The notes below the pieces were generated by a model that saw nothing but the letters and a program-made list of their open reading frames with translations, was not told the DNA's origin and did no database searches. DNA of 64,000 nucleotides. It comes from Cheiracanthium punctorium. Lineage: Eukaryota > Arthropoda > Arachnida > Araneae > Cheiracanthiidae. Below, piece after piece: positions 36,451 to 47,371 of the stretch. The position numbers and the translations under genes were made by a program. The stretch covers positions 634,001-698,000 of the forward strand of contig JAWZYV010019947.1 of assembly GCA_038373885.1 (NCBI GenBank), given 5' to 3'. The number at the start of each line of letters is the position of its first letter. The stretch's first letter is position 1.

Positions 36451-36458
36451 AAAAGCAC

Positions 36459-37196
36459 TAATCAGAATCCGTAAAGTCAATTTTAAAAAAAATTAATTCG
36501 AGAGTTGATCCAGAAATTCTTTCCAGGGTTCCATTTTTATAAAAACTGTATATTTTTTAGAATTTCAATGCCTGTTTTGTGATTTTGAACATCTATTTTT
36601 GTGAATTTTGACACTAATTTTAGTAAAAGTTACTTTTTCATCTGCCATACACATGGCACTTGAAAATATTTAGTGATAATTCAATAACTGACTTTTATCA
36701 ATATATGCTATCATGTTTCCTAGAACTTTTATTTAATAATTGTGTGATTCCACAGTACTGCGATCACTTAGGTCATATCTGCAATAAGTTCGACTTGTCA
36801 TAACAGCACAAAAAAATTAAATTTAGGTGAACATTTTTTTAAAGTGTAATATACTATTAAAAAAACTATTCATCAAACTCAATTTTTTGTTTAGTTCTGA
36901 TCAATCAAACTTGTTGCTGATCTGCACAAATACTATGAAACCACCCAAGTGCTTTTCCTATGTATGCTATTATATTTTCAAGAACTTTAACACACACAAA
37001 AAAAAAAAAAAACTATAAATACATTTTTGGAATTGTATCATTCCATCAATTATTTACTAATTGCTTTTCAGACTAATATAACTTAAAAGAATGCACTACT
37101 TGATTGGCCTTTGATACCATACATTTAAATTTCTGTGGTCCACAACTGAAAGCAGTTGTGCATAATACTATGATCGCTATTGCATGTGATTAATAA
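36459..37196. other. No gene seen
   Basis: AT-rich with an A homopolymer near 36,999-37,013. The 63-codon frame at 36,827-37,018 ends in that homopolymer and is not convincing. Confidence 0.4.
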
Positions 37197-37273
37197 TTTT
37201 ATAATAGGGATGCACCGAATATTCGGTTGGTAATAAAAACTTATAAAACATTATTTAATACGGCGGATTAAAC

Positions 37274-37463
37274 AGTTAAAATTTTTTTATTTGGGAATAC
37301 CTTATTCCCCCGTAGACGATATATATTTCGGTTACACATAAACACATAACCATCACAAGAACCACCACAAGAAACGACTGATGATGGTTATGTGTTTATG
37401 TGTAACCGAAATATATATCGTCTACGGGGGAATAAGGTATTCCCAAATAAAAAAAATTTAACT
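37274..37463. repeat. Foldback (near-perfect ~82-bp inverted arms)
   Basis: The arm from 37,274 ('agttaaaatttttttatttggg' to 'cacataaccatca') is repeated as its complement from 37,382 to 37,463. They are separated by a ~26-base spacer with 'caagaaccaccacaagaaac'. The only arm differences I noticed are one or two A/T-tract positions. It interrupts the subterminal region of the surrounding hAT. It could form a very stable hairpin. Confidence 0.85.
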
Positions 37464-37871
37464 ATTCGGTTGGTATTCGGTATACTGCCTATTCGGCAGA
37501 CAAACTGAATATTCGATTCGGCCGAATACTTAAATATTCAGCAACCGAATAGTAAACAAATTTAAATATTCACCAATTCGTAAACAAATACATATTTTTA
37601 AAATCATGAATGAAAGATTTAGTATAGTAACATAGTACTAAATTGATTCAAGTTGTTACTTACTAATATCACATCTGAATAAGAGTTAGAAACCCTTAGA
37701 AAGTCCTCTACCAAGGTACTCCCATCCTTGGCAGATAGCCCTAACATAGTGTTCCACTATCACACAAAAAACTAATATCACAATGAAATTAGTTTTAATG
37801 TAAGAGAAAACACTCAGATGTTAAATTTGAATTTTGTTGCCTTTCAATTTTTCGTAAATCTTATGACACAT

Positions 37872-38186
37872 TAAAAGGTTAAAAGGTAATACGGAGAATT
37901 CCCATAATTAACTTAGTTAAAAACACTACCATTTTCCTCTGGAGATATATTTCAGCCGCGGCCTACGGCCATCCTCAGTCTGATCTCTCCCTCGCGGGAA
38001 TGATGTGGCTTCCTGCCTCCTCCTGTCTCTCTCCGTTCTTTCGACGCATGACGTCATTCCAAAACCTGGAGGAGGCAGGAAGCCACATCATTCCTGTGAG
38101 GAAGAGATCGGACTGAGGATGGCCATGGGCCACGGCCGAAATATATCTCCGGAGGAAAATGGTAGTGTTTTTAACTAAGTTAACTA
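37872..38186. repeat. Second foldback, flanked by a ~13-base direct repeat
   Basis: Inverted arms of about 118 bases run 37,908-38,027 and 38,066-38,183. Shared phrases include 'aaacactaccattttcctc.ggagatatatttc' and 'gaggcaggaagccacatcatt'. Arm identity is a little lower than in the first foldback. The sequence 'cttatgacacatt' occurs just left (37,859-37,871) and just right (38,188-38,200), which looks like a target duplication of this insertion. Confidence 0.7.
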
Positions 38187-38614
38187 TCTTATGACACATT
38201 TTACATTAACCTTGCTAATAATAACTGATTTAAATTTGAAATAATAACCAGGTAAAAAAGCTCATAACACTAAGTGCTCATAAATATGTAAAGTCAATTA
38301 GCTGCTAATTTTTTTAATAAAATGTGCAGTTAAAAAAATTACCAGCACTTCACTTATATTTTAAAAAGTTAATAATATATAAAGGAAATACAATATATAT
38401 GGATATTAAATTTTGGAGCATTTTAATTTTTGAAGTTTTATACCATATGAAATATTGTTTAAGAAAAAACTAATTAAATTAATCATTTCAATCAAAGTTT
38501 AATAATAAGTTTAATAAATTTTAACCAAGTATTCGGTATTCGGCCGAATATTCGGTTAGAATTTTAACCAAATATTCAGCAAAATATGGTATTCGGTGCA
38601 TCCCTATTTTATAA

Positions 38615-39700
38615 ACTTTTATTTTTCAAATCTTTGCTTTAAAACTTGCAAATTAAGTCAGTGTATAATCAGTCAATTTTTCTGTGCTTTCAAAATCCTC
38701 CACTTGGGACAAAATTATTTTATTTGCAAGCCAATTCTTTATATATAAAGCAATTAAACTTATTTAATCATTAATCTAACTGTTTTCTAAAAATCTGACT
38801 AGCTAAAAAAAATTCAGATCTAATTTTTAAAAAATCCAATTGTTTTTAATAAATATATATTCATGATTTACTCTCTACAAAAAAATCATTTAATAAACTT
38901 TATAATTTCAATAGTTTCAAATTTTGAAAAATTCTAAGATATTTTTAGGTAAAAATAAAAATTTTATTCATGCTTTTGGCAAGTTTTTTTTTTTTTTTTT
39001 TTAATTGCAGAAAATGCTATGGAACTTTTTGCGACAACTTGCAGGAGATTTTTTTTTTTTTTTAATCTGGAATGTTAGAGGAATGAACTTTATTAAATAC
39101 ATGAGAAATCAGTGGCAGTTTGTTGCAGCAAGATCACTGAGGGTCACAAATAGATGCATTTTCAATGTTTTGTGCCATTTTTAAGGCTTAACTATAGGTT
39201 GCACCTTCAAATTACCATAGCTAAAGAAGTTTCATTTGAAAAGCATGTATTAGCACTTAAAATAAATAAATAAATAAAAATAAAAGACATACATATAGTT
39301 GAGGCAAGTTGAATGCACTTTTGGTTTTGTAAGACCACAATTTGAAAAATGCCAGATTTGAACATTACTCAAACTACAAAAATTTGCAGCAGAGGTTTAT
39401 TGAAAAAGATTTCTTGTTGTTGTTTTACTATATTACTGGTCGTTACAAAAAAGTAAACTTCATTGAGGCAAGTAACAATAAAAAAATAATTAAAACCTTT
39501 TTTTAACATGCCCCCATACTTGGCAGTCTGAACTACTCATGCAAATTCTGTTATTTTTTTACTCACTTTTATAACTATTTAAATTAACATTTTCAAGTAT
39601 TATAACATATGATGTTGATGCTACTTATTTTATTTCATAAACAAAATTGTTTACTTTTATATAGGGCTACTGACCTGTAGGGGAATTCTGTTTTTATATG
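38615..39700. other. No gene seen
   Basis: AT-rich with T homopolymers at 38,981-39,002 and 39,051-39,063. No domain, repeat boundary or exon was recognised. Confidence 0.4.
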
Positions 39701-40141
39701 CAGGGTGATTTGCTACCAGACTGACAAACTTGCAGGGCTGAAGAGGGTAGAGAGACAGTTCGGAATCACATAGCAATGCGAGGTCTTAAATGCCGTCTTC
39801 ATGTATCTGTTAATAATCACCTTAGAAGAAGTGTTCAAGTGATAGTAAACTTTCCAACCATGGTTTTTCAAAAACTAATACCTCTTTCACTGATTACACT
39901 TGATAAAACTGTTATTTCAGAATTGCTTCTTTCATTACATTTATGAAATTGTCTGAGGAAAGTCCATTGTTTATGAAACTTGATTAAGAAATTAGACGCA
40001 CACTTCAATGCTTCTTCCAAAGTGATTATTAAAAGGTACATGAAGACGAGGTTTCTGACCCCACATTGTTATGTGATTCTGAACTGTCTCTGTACCCCCA
40101 AACCCCCTGCAAGTTTGTCAGTCTAGTAGCAAATCACCCTG
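39701..40141. mobile_element. 441-bp MITE with long imperfect terminal inverted repeats
   Basis: The left end 'cagggtgatttgctaccagactgacaaacttgcaggg' style sequence is mirrored by the right end, over roughly 100 bases with mismatches. Both sides are flanked by TATG (39,697-39,700 and 40,142-40,145). A degenerate relative sharing 'acattgtta.gtgattc' and 'ctgttaataat' lies at about 57,050-57,310 inside another hAT. The superfamily is uncertain. Confidence 0.65.
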
Positions 40142-40270
40142 TATGTAGTCCCCATTTTTGTATTCATGCTTGCTTTTTAACCGGAAAGCCCCCCATAGTT
40201 ACACATTTAGCTTTCTTTGTGCTAAGTAACTACAATGAAATCCTATTCTTTTGTTTTTCTTTAGGTAGTA

Positions 40271-40500
40271 GCCTGACCAGTGGCATGGTGCATAGCGCAA
40301 TGAACTGGAAGACTGAAGATGCCTGTTTGAAACTAAGTCGCGTCCGGCAACCTAACTGTTCGGAGTTTTCTGCGGTTTCCTTCGAAACTTAGTGTAAACA
40401 AGGGTTAGGACCCCTCAGATAGACCCCCATAGAGGGCACCTCACCCATAGGCCTAGATCCCTCGTGCAGATAATTGGCCTTAATCCCACAACACAACACA
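40271..40500 (+). mobile_element. SINE family 2 with 12-bp target duplication
   Basis: This 230-bp element is flanked on both sides by CTTTAGGTAGTA (40,259-40,270 and 40,501-40,512). The head ends with a degenerate B box ('gtttgaaactaagtcgcg'), and the body contains 'ggagttttctgcggtttccttcgaaactt' and 'ccccatagagggcacc'. It matches the copies at 43,716-43,954 and 45,645-45,800. A >10-bp duplication indicates LINE-mediated retroposition. Confidence 0.8.
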
Positions 40501-40512
40501 CTTTAGGTAGTA

Positions 40513-41039
40513 AGTATTCGGTTTGTTGGGGTTTGATGAGCTTAATCGGTGCTTACTACCTTTATTCATTCCAATCTGTACTTCATATTTCAATTAGTCT
40601 ACATAACCATTTTTCTTTTTTTGGATTCATATATTTTGCTCTTTTTGGGTATGTTGTTTAACTGTGAATGTTTCCTTAACCAAAACGTTTATTATTTCAT
40701 GGATAATTAGAATTCTGTATCCGCTGCGTGGATGCTACATTGATTCGTAAGTTAAGCCTTTTTACAATATATATATATATATATATCATTGCAGCCAGAA
40801 CCAGTTCCATAGGGGGGGGGGGGATCACACACACCCCAACTTTATGAAAAAGTACTTTTGTCAGCAGAATCGTCAGTTGCCAAAGGACTGCTGGCAAATT
40901 TGCGCTTTAACCATCAATCTGTTAAGTGTTCAGTGTATAAATTACCAACTCTGCTGACAGTTTATTATAAGTTATAGTACTATATCATGAACATAGTCTT
41001 GTTACGATTTTCATTCTTAATTTTAGTGATTTACGTGCC
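40513..41039. other. No gene seen
   Basis: Contains (AT)n at 40,767-40,787 and G11 at about 40,813-40,823. The 65-codon plus frame at 40,464-40,661 overlaps the SINE tail and is not a gene. Confidence 0.4.
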
Positions 41040-42160
41040 AGTAAACAAGTTCTCTTTGTCCCCTCAAGCGAACTTCATTGTGTCTTAAACATGTGTTGGA
41101 CCTTTCTAGACAGGAAGTCATGTTTATTCCATGCCTAACTCACAGAGAAAATACATTCACAACATGCTTGCAATTCAAGTTCAGTTATTTCAGAATTATT
41201 CAATGTACTGCAAGACATATATACACTTTTGTTACTGGTAGCAGAAAATGATTTGAAATGTTTAAAAATAAACATTTTAAACATTGAAAATGCTCTTCAT
41301 CTTCAGAATCTTTCTAGGACTCGTTGGACTGCTCATGCTAAAAGTTTGAAATTGTAGCTTCTCTGTAAATAATTGTTCAAACACTGGCTGATATTTCAAA
41401 TGCTAATGGGTGCCGTACAAAAATTAAAGCAAAGGCACAGGAACTTCGTAAAAAAGTATTATCATTTGATTTTGTAGTTTCCACATATTTCATGAAAAAT
41501 ATTTTATAAAAGATGAAAATCCTTAATGAACAATTTGAATTAAAGGAAATGAATGTGGTGAATGCAGCAATGCTAATCAATAGTGTAATCAAAAGTTTGG
41601 AAAAAATTAAAGAAGATAATGAAGGTATGGATAATCTGTTTGAAAGTGCCAAAGCAATTTTCTCCAAATTTAGGGATTGATGCTGAAAGTGATTTCAATC
41701 AACATCACAGACAAAGACTTAAACCATTACAACTTTATGGTAAACGTGATACTGCTGCAGCATTAACTCTGGTACAGTTTTTCTCAGTACCACTAAACCA
41801 ATACAGCAGTTATTCCAGCAACCATTTAATAGGAAGGCATGCGTGCTTGCTAATGTTCAATCACTTTTGGATATGATTCCAAAATGAATATCAATGCCTG
41901 ATGTTGAAACAGTTCCAGCCCAGCTTGAAATTTTGGCTGGCAATTGCTCAAATGCAAAAAGTCTTGAAGAAATTATGTTAAAATCTAACAAATTAAAGAG
42001 CATTATTCTAAAAGCAAATTCTGTGGTTCAAATCTGTGGCACTGCTCCTGTGGCAATGTCAACAAATGAGATTTTTCAGTCAACTCAGTTCTATAATGAA
42101 TCCTCTAAGATCAACTATGCCAGAAGAGAGACTTCACACGCTTTTGTTGATAGCATGTGA
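41040..42160 (+). pseudogene. hAT-type (ZMYM1-like) transposase relic
   Basis: With frameshifts, the plus strand reads 'FRIIQCTARHIYTLLLLVAE', then 'NLSRTRWTAHAKSLK', then 'KEMNVVNAAMLINSVIKSLE' and 'KIKEDNEGMDNLFESAKAIF'. An open block at 41,894-42,160 begins 'MPDVETVPAQLEILAGNCSN'. The 'LS.TRW.A...S' block followed by helical charged segments is characteristic of the DUF4371/ZMYM1-like branch of hAT transposases. Stops and frame changes are frequent, so it is dead. No terminal repeats were identified. Confidence 0.6.
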
Positions 42161-43048
42161 GAAAGATATTGTGGACAATGTGGATATAAAAAAGGTTAGT
42201 TAAAATATGGTACAGTGTGAAGAAACGGCATGTTCATTTTCAGTCCAAATCCGAATAATCAAGTTTTGAAGTATGAGATGGCAAGAAACAAAAAATAGGA
42301 AAACAGACAATGAACCAACTTGAAGAGGAGACTTCTTTCATTTCACATTATTATATTTGAGTATATACTGTAAAAGCAAAAAAGGACCACATCACATACT
42401 TTTAAATGCTCAAAAAAACTAGATTTTTTTTGTGTGAAATGCAGAGAAAAAGAATTAACTAGGTCTAACAATAAACAACTTACTTCAGTAAATATTTATA
42501 TTTCATTCTGTTAAGTGCTTAAACTATAATTATCATTATTCTTATTCATTTGAAAATTTTTGATAGAGAATTAAACTTATATGATGAATTAGATAAGTTT
42601 TTTATTAGATTAGAACCTTTTTATCTAGAATGCACTTGAATTCATTACATTCCTGAAAAATTGATTTTCTGATGCAAGCATCAAGCCTAAAAAGCATCAT
42701 TTAATCAAGATTGAAGTAACTTGTATTGTTTGAATAAAAAGTGTTTATATTAAAACCGAATACTAATTTTATCAAAACAAGTAATATATATATTAAAAAA
42801 AAATTAAATCAATTCCTACTTAGGTCAACAAAGAAAAATGTTATTTTAGTTAGTTTTTATTAAATTAATTAATGAGTTAATATATCAAAAAACTTTATAA
42901 ACATCAAGTGTCATTGAGTGGCAGATCCAAGGGGGGGCTCGAGACACTCCCCCAGAGCTAGATATACTATGGATTAGGGAAGTTTAAAAAAAAAATTTGT
43001 AAATTTTCACATGAACTGAAATTTAAAAATATTAGCAGTGTATATATG
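42161..43048. other. No gene seen; MITE fragment
   Basis: At 42,918 a 'gtggcagatccaaggggggg' fragment of the CAGTGGC hAT MITE family appears. The rest is AT-rich. Confidence 0.4.
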
Positions 43049-43462
43049 CAGTTGACTCTCTGTTTAACGGTGATCTCTATCCAAAGACTATATTTCTAAA
43101 TCCCGGCCCCTCCAACATAAAAAATTCTATTCAAAGACGAGAACGTTTCTGTTTAATGACGATTTTTTTTTTTTTTTTTTAACATCTTATGCTACATGAA
43201 CAGGAGAAAAATTTTTAAGAGTGGGAAAAAAGTGTTGGGGAATGTCAAAAGTGCAATTCGTAAGACAATTTCAACTACCTGAGTATGTTCTCAGAGGTAT
43301 TTTAGAAGCAAAGAGAAAATTCTTGAAGCAGCACAAAAATTTAGTTCGGGATCCAAATCTAAACAGCCGAAAAGTCAAAGCGGCCGATTAGAAGAGTTTG
43401 ACAAGGCACTTCTGCATGCAAATGGTTTCATAAAGCAAGAGCATCCAACATTCTAATTTCTG

Positions 43463-43707
43463 GGCCACACCATGGCCGAGTGGATAAGACACTTAACATG
43501 ATAGAGGGCTGAAGTGTGAAGATCCCGCGTTTGGGCCTACCGAACAGCTGTTGATCTAACGGTCTGGAGTTTGGGTTGGATTTCTCCAGATTTAACGTGA
43601 ATATGCGTTAGAACCTCTGAAAAACTCCTCCGACCAAGGCAACTGCCCCAGAATGCACATGGCTCTAGTGTATTCTTGCCATTTAACATCACGTAACACA
43701 TAACTCC
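43463..43707 (+). mobile_element. SINE family 1, tRNA-derived head
   Basis: The head 'atggccgagtggataagacact' is an A-box region like tRNA-Ser/Leu. The B box ('agatcccgcgtttgggcc') is eroded. The body has 'gttgatctaacggtctggag' and 'tttctccagatttaacgtgaa'. AATTTCTG precedes it (43,455-43,462) and follows it (43,708-43,715). Confidence 0.75.
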
Positions 43708-43715
43708 AATTTCTG

Positions 43716-43954
43716 GAGGCCCGACGAGTAGCAGAGCTTATAGCGCTCTCAATTGGGAGAAGAAAAGTGCCTGGTTGAACTCAGGTCGCGTCTGTCGACC
43801 TAGCCATTTGGAGTCTTATGCAGTTTTCTCCGAAACTTCTCATAAATACGAATTAAGACCCTTTAGAAAGACCCCCCACATAGGGCACCCCTTTCTCAGC
43901 CTAGATCCCGTGTAAATAATTGTTCATTCTTACTGAAATAAAATAAAATAAATC
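43716..43954 (+). mobile_element. SINE family 2, stacked directly on family 1
   Basis: It begins immediately after the middle AATTTCTG and ends before a third AATTTCTG (43,955-43,962). It contains an A-box-like 'gtagcagagcttatagcg', a B-box-like 'ggttgaactcag', 'ggcacccctttc', and a tail '(aaata)n'. The body matches 40,271-40,500. Confidence 0.75.
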
Positions 43955-44221
43955 AATTTCTGCAGTGATATTCAAGAAAATGCTATTACTCTGGCAGAAA
44001 AATTTGGAATGCAAAATTCTCAGGCTTCGGCTGGTTAGCTAGAAAATTCATAAAATGGAAACTGACACATTTCACATTTGAGAAAATCTGGAAGAAAGAA
44101 AAATGGGCAGGAGAAAAATGAAACAATTGACTGTTTTTGATTTTCTTGAAACCTAATTTTATTGTATTGCTTGTTTTTACTACCTTTTTATAAGGCAACT
44201 TAAAATAATTTTTTGTGAATA

Positions 44222-45515
44222 CTAGGGGCCAAGGCCCCCAGACTCGCTACACTCGCTTTTCGTATGAGGCATTCGGCCCTTAATCAGGCTTATTCGTAAA
44301 AAAGACATAATTTCAACAGACGAAACCCGAAGATTGGATCAGATAGAATGTTACTGAGCTACACATTGCTTGGTTCTTGCATCTTCATTGGTACATAAAA
44401 ATTTAAACTTCATACTACAGTAGACCCCCTCCTTCCCCTCATAACACGGAAGATATTTTGTTATGGGAATCCGTGTTGTACGGGTCCTGAGCTATACTCC
44501 ACCTGGAGTGCGGACTCCGCTTATAATCGCTGGAAAAATTATTTGCACTCCTCAGAAACACAATGATATTTAATGTTGCCATTCAAAAGTTATATTAATT
44601 AGGAGCTAAAGCATAATAAAATCAGAAGATATGTTTCAGCTGTATTTTTAATAATGTAAAACCTATTAGACACCTTGCGAATTTGCCACCCATAGCGATT
44701 TTTCATTATTTGGCGACTTGCGTACATGTAAAGTTAATAAAAGCTACGGAACAGATAGAATAGCCTGCCACCAATGGCGACTTTTCATTATTTGGCGATT
44801 TACACATGCTCACAACCTATATTTACTGTTCATTTAAGGTTACCGGAAAACCGTTATCCATATTTTCATTTGCATTATCGTTTGCAGATTGGCGTACTTA
44901 ACACCACGAATTATACCATCTCGTCGCGCTAGCAAATATCCAAAGTGTACTATAGCTGCTATAATGGTATAGTTAACGCCGCCAAATATTTCTATTGGTA
45001 GCAAATAATCCAGCTAAACGAGAACCGGCTTTAAAATAATCTGCATTTTAATTATTTTTCGTTTTCAAGATATTAGTTATTCTGTTTTGGAAAAATGAAT
45101 AATCACTAATTCTAAACTCCTGTTGTCTAAGCGAACTTACTATTTGAAAATTGTCAACTTTGTGTAACACATTTTGAGTTACTTATTTCATATAGTTTTT
45201 ATTTTGGCGTAAAATGGGCGTAATTCTAACTCATGTTTGTAAATTTCACGCGATTCTAGATTCTAGGAAACGCTTTGTTGCAAAGGAATGAATGATTTTA
45301 TGCCAAATCTGGCATCCATTCGGTTTATTTTTTTCAGTTTTTTATCAATATCTTCTAAAATAATTCGATTTTCGAAATTTAAATCAGCTTAGCAGGTTCC
45401 TCAGAATTTTTTGAATCTGTGGGAACCTCAGTCAAAACTCAAATCCCTACGGTTTAGGAGGAGATAGGTCCAGAAGCTTTGACAGTGCCAGCGGTCTTTA
45501 CTTTTTTTTAAGAGA
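44222..45515 (-). mobile_element. Non-autonomous Helitron-like element, copy B (inverted)
   Basis: This is the reverse complement of 33,915-35,218. On the minus strand it starts TCTCTTAAAAAAAAGTAAAG at 45,515 and ends CTAG at 44,225-44,222 followed by T. Its length is 1294 versus 1304 bp and only scattered differences were seen. It is inserted in the Tigger remnant. Confidence 0.7.
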
Positions 45516-45644
45516 AAAAATAATGTAATGATAATAAAAGTAACATTTCTAAACATGCCAATATATCAAGAAATATATTCACAGTCCTAAGAATACAAAG
45601 TGTGAAGGATTGGTGTTGGTATTGTAGGATTATGGCCAATTATC

Positions 45645-45800
45645 TGCACGTGGGATCTAGGCCGATGGGTGGGGTGAACTCCGTGGGGGTCTTTCTAAAG
45701 TGTCCTAACCTGTATTTACTCTAACTTTCGGAGGAAAGCACGAAAAACTTCAAATGGTTAGGTCGGCATACGCAACCAGGTTTTGAAGCAGGCACCTTCC
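45645..45800 (-). mobile_element. SINE family 2 copy, minus strand
   Basis: The complement reads 'ggtgcctgcttcaaaacctggttgcg', 'cgacctaaccatttgaagttttt', and ends 'cctagatcccacgtgcagataattggcc'. It matches the family 2 body at 40,271-40,500. It lies in the distal Tigger remnant. Its target duplication was not resolved. Confidence 0.65.
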
Positions 45801-45919
45801 AAAGTGTAAAGGGAAATGTTATTCTTTTACAAATTCTGATTAAAGAAGATCTCTATTTAAGTACGATTTTTCACTTTTTTGCAGTTCCTTGAAAGTTGTT
45901 AAATAGAGAGCCAACTGTG

Positions 45920-45951
<32 letters not shown>

Positions 45952-46093
45952 CCAAGCATACTTACACCAATATTTATTGAATCCTTCTGGACTAAACATA
46001 ATTTCCCTATTTACAAAAATAAACAGGAGGGGCAAATTGTAGTGACTCGCTATCGCCACAGTGGCTGGAGCACAGTTCCCAGTTTTATTTGTA

Positions 46094-46265
46094 CAGTGGA
46101 ACCTGTCTGATGGGACTAGCCTTGCAAAGACCAAAGCTGGTCACCTAACAAAGGTGGTAAAGTGTGATGGTTGTAAAGCGAAATTGCATAAAAGTAGTTG
46201 CTATAGACAGACGATCTCTTTACAAAGGTAGTCACTTTAGCAGGTTCTAACGTATTTGAATGGAC
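46094..46265. repeat. Tigger/mariner-like MITE fragment
   Basis: The left end 'tacagtggaacctgtctgatggg' and right part 'ctttagcaggttctaac' show the CAGT-ACCT style inverted ends of pogo-like MITEs, with poor matching. (TA)n at 45,923-45,951 lies just to the left. Confidence 0.4.
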
Positions 46266-47371
46266 GACGGGACACTGATCGTCAACCCCGATAGATAGAA
46301 AGACCTTCAACGGGAGAAATGACGTCACAATTGTTAGGCCAACCTTTCCCTTTACTCTGAGGAGGACGTATTTAAACGTATTAACTCGCAATTTTTCCTA
46401 CTTGTTAATTAAAAATGGATCACTTTGTATATGCACTCGTTACACATAGTGATTATAGTATTTATTGTAGAGTTTAGATAGTTACCATGAAATTAACTTC
46501 TTGACCAATTAAAAATTGATTAATGAAAAAGTAGTTTATTTAGTTTCCCCCCTTTGCAGAAGCATTAAAACATTTTGAAAAAAGTTTAATATTAATTAAA
46601 ATGTTTCCAAAACTCTTAATTATCACCAATAAAAAAATAAAGAAAATTAAAAAAAAATAAGCACATGGGCAGTTTGAATTGAAAAATATTTATTAAGTAA
46701 AATACAAAGGCTTTTACATTATTTACATTTATAAGCATGTTCATATTCAATTAACAATGAATAAATTTATCTTTGTAATAATTTGATTGAAGTACCCTTC
46801 TTAGTTTTAAAATTTCATTTTGAAAATAATTGAATACCAGAACAGCATATATGCTCATAACAGTATTATTCAATCTAACCAAATTCAGCTACTAATAATC
46901 ACACTCCTAATCTGATATTTTAGCTACAAATATCACCAGTACCTGAATTAAAGTTCTTAAAAAATCATTTTAACTTTCAATATTATGAAAACAAATAATC
47001 TAACATAAACAATCAATAGTTATAGTATAAAATTTTTATGTCTCTGCATTTTGAAATATTGGAAGATGAGTTTCAGTACTTTTATTTTTTACATAAATGA
47101 AAAAAAAAACTATTCAGAAAAGTATTAGACAATGAATAATTACCCAGTCACAAATAAATTATAAAATTAAAACAAGAAACATTATTTACAAAAACAATTT
47201 TAAAGCTTTTCTGACTCAATATATTCTTATATGTTTTAAAATTTTGTTAATTATTCTAAATGTTTCAAAATAAAATTAGTTAATATTAGCTTAATGTTAT
47301 ATACAAATTTAAAATGTACTTGATTGTAGTTTTAAAGTGGATTGGAGAATATTGATTGTCAAAATAACAAT
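46266..47371. other. No gene seen
   Basis: Strongly AT-rich sequence downstream of the P/THAP relic. It may include its 3' non-coding end, but no terminal repeat was recognised. Confidence 0.4.

Larger units (their letters stand above)
37205..38606. mobile_element. hAT element carrying two foldback insertions
   Basis: The ends are TAGGGATGCACCGAAT and its complement ATTCGGTGCATCCCTA, flanked by exactly TTTTATAA on both sides (37,197-37,204 and 38,607-38,614). Subterminal regions repeat 'attcggccgaat' and 'tattcgg'. No transposase was seen. Two long palindromes sit inside at 37,274-37,463 and about 37,872-38,186. Confidence 0.88.
43190..44060 (+). pseudogene. Tigger transposase N-terminal (CENP-B-type HTH) relic, split by SINEs
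   Basis: Plus-strand reading gives 'SKSKQPKSQSGRLEEFDKAL' then 'LHANGFIKQEHP' before 43,455. After the SINEs it resumes 'IQENAITLAEKFGMQN', 'ASAGWL.KFIKW'. This is the Tc5/CENP-B helix-turn-helix layout of pogo/Tigger transposases (compare 'FQWF...L.ISG..LQEKAL.FAK..G...F.AS.GWL..F'). Frameshifts and the insertions at 43,463-43,954 inactivate it. Confidence 0.7.
43049..45917 (+). mobile_element. Tigger/pogo transposon broken by nested insertions
   Basis: The left end CAGTTGACTCTCTGTTTAAC (43,049) and the right end complement (tacacagttggctctctatttaac, ending 45,917) are matching inverted ends. Between them are a broken N-terminal transposase, two stacked SINEs, one Helitron (44,222-45,515) and one minus-strand SINE. 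Removing these leaves roughly 1 kb of Tigger, mostly the N-terminal region, so most of the catalytic domain was already deleted. The adjoining TA duplications are not clean. Confidence 0.7.
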
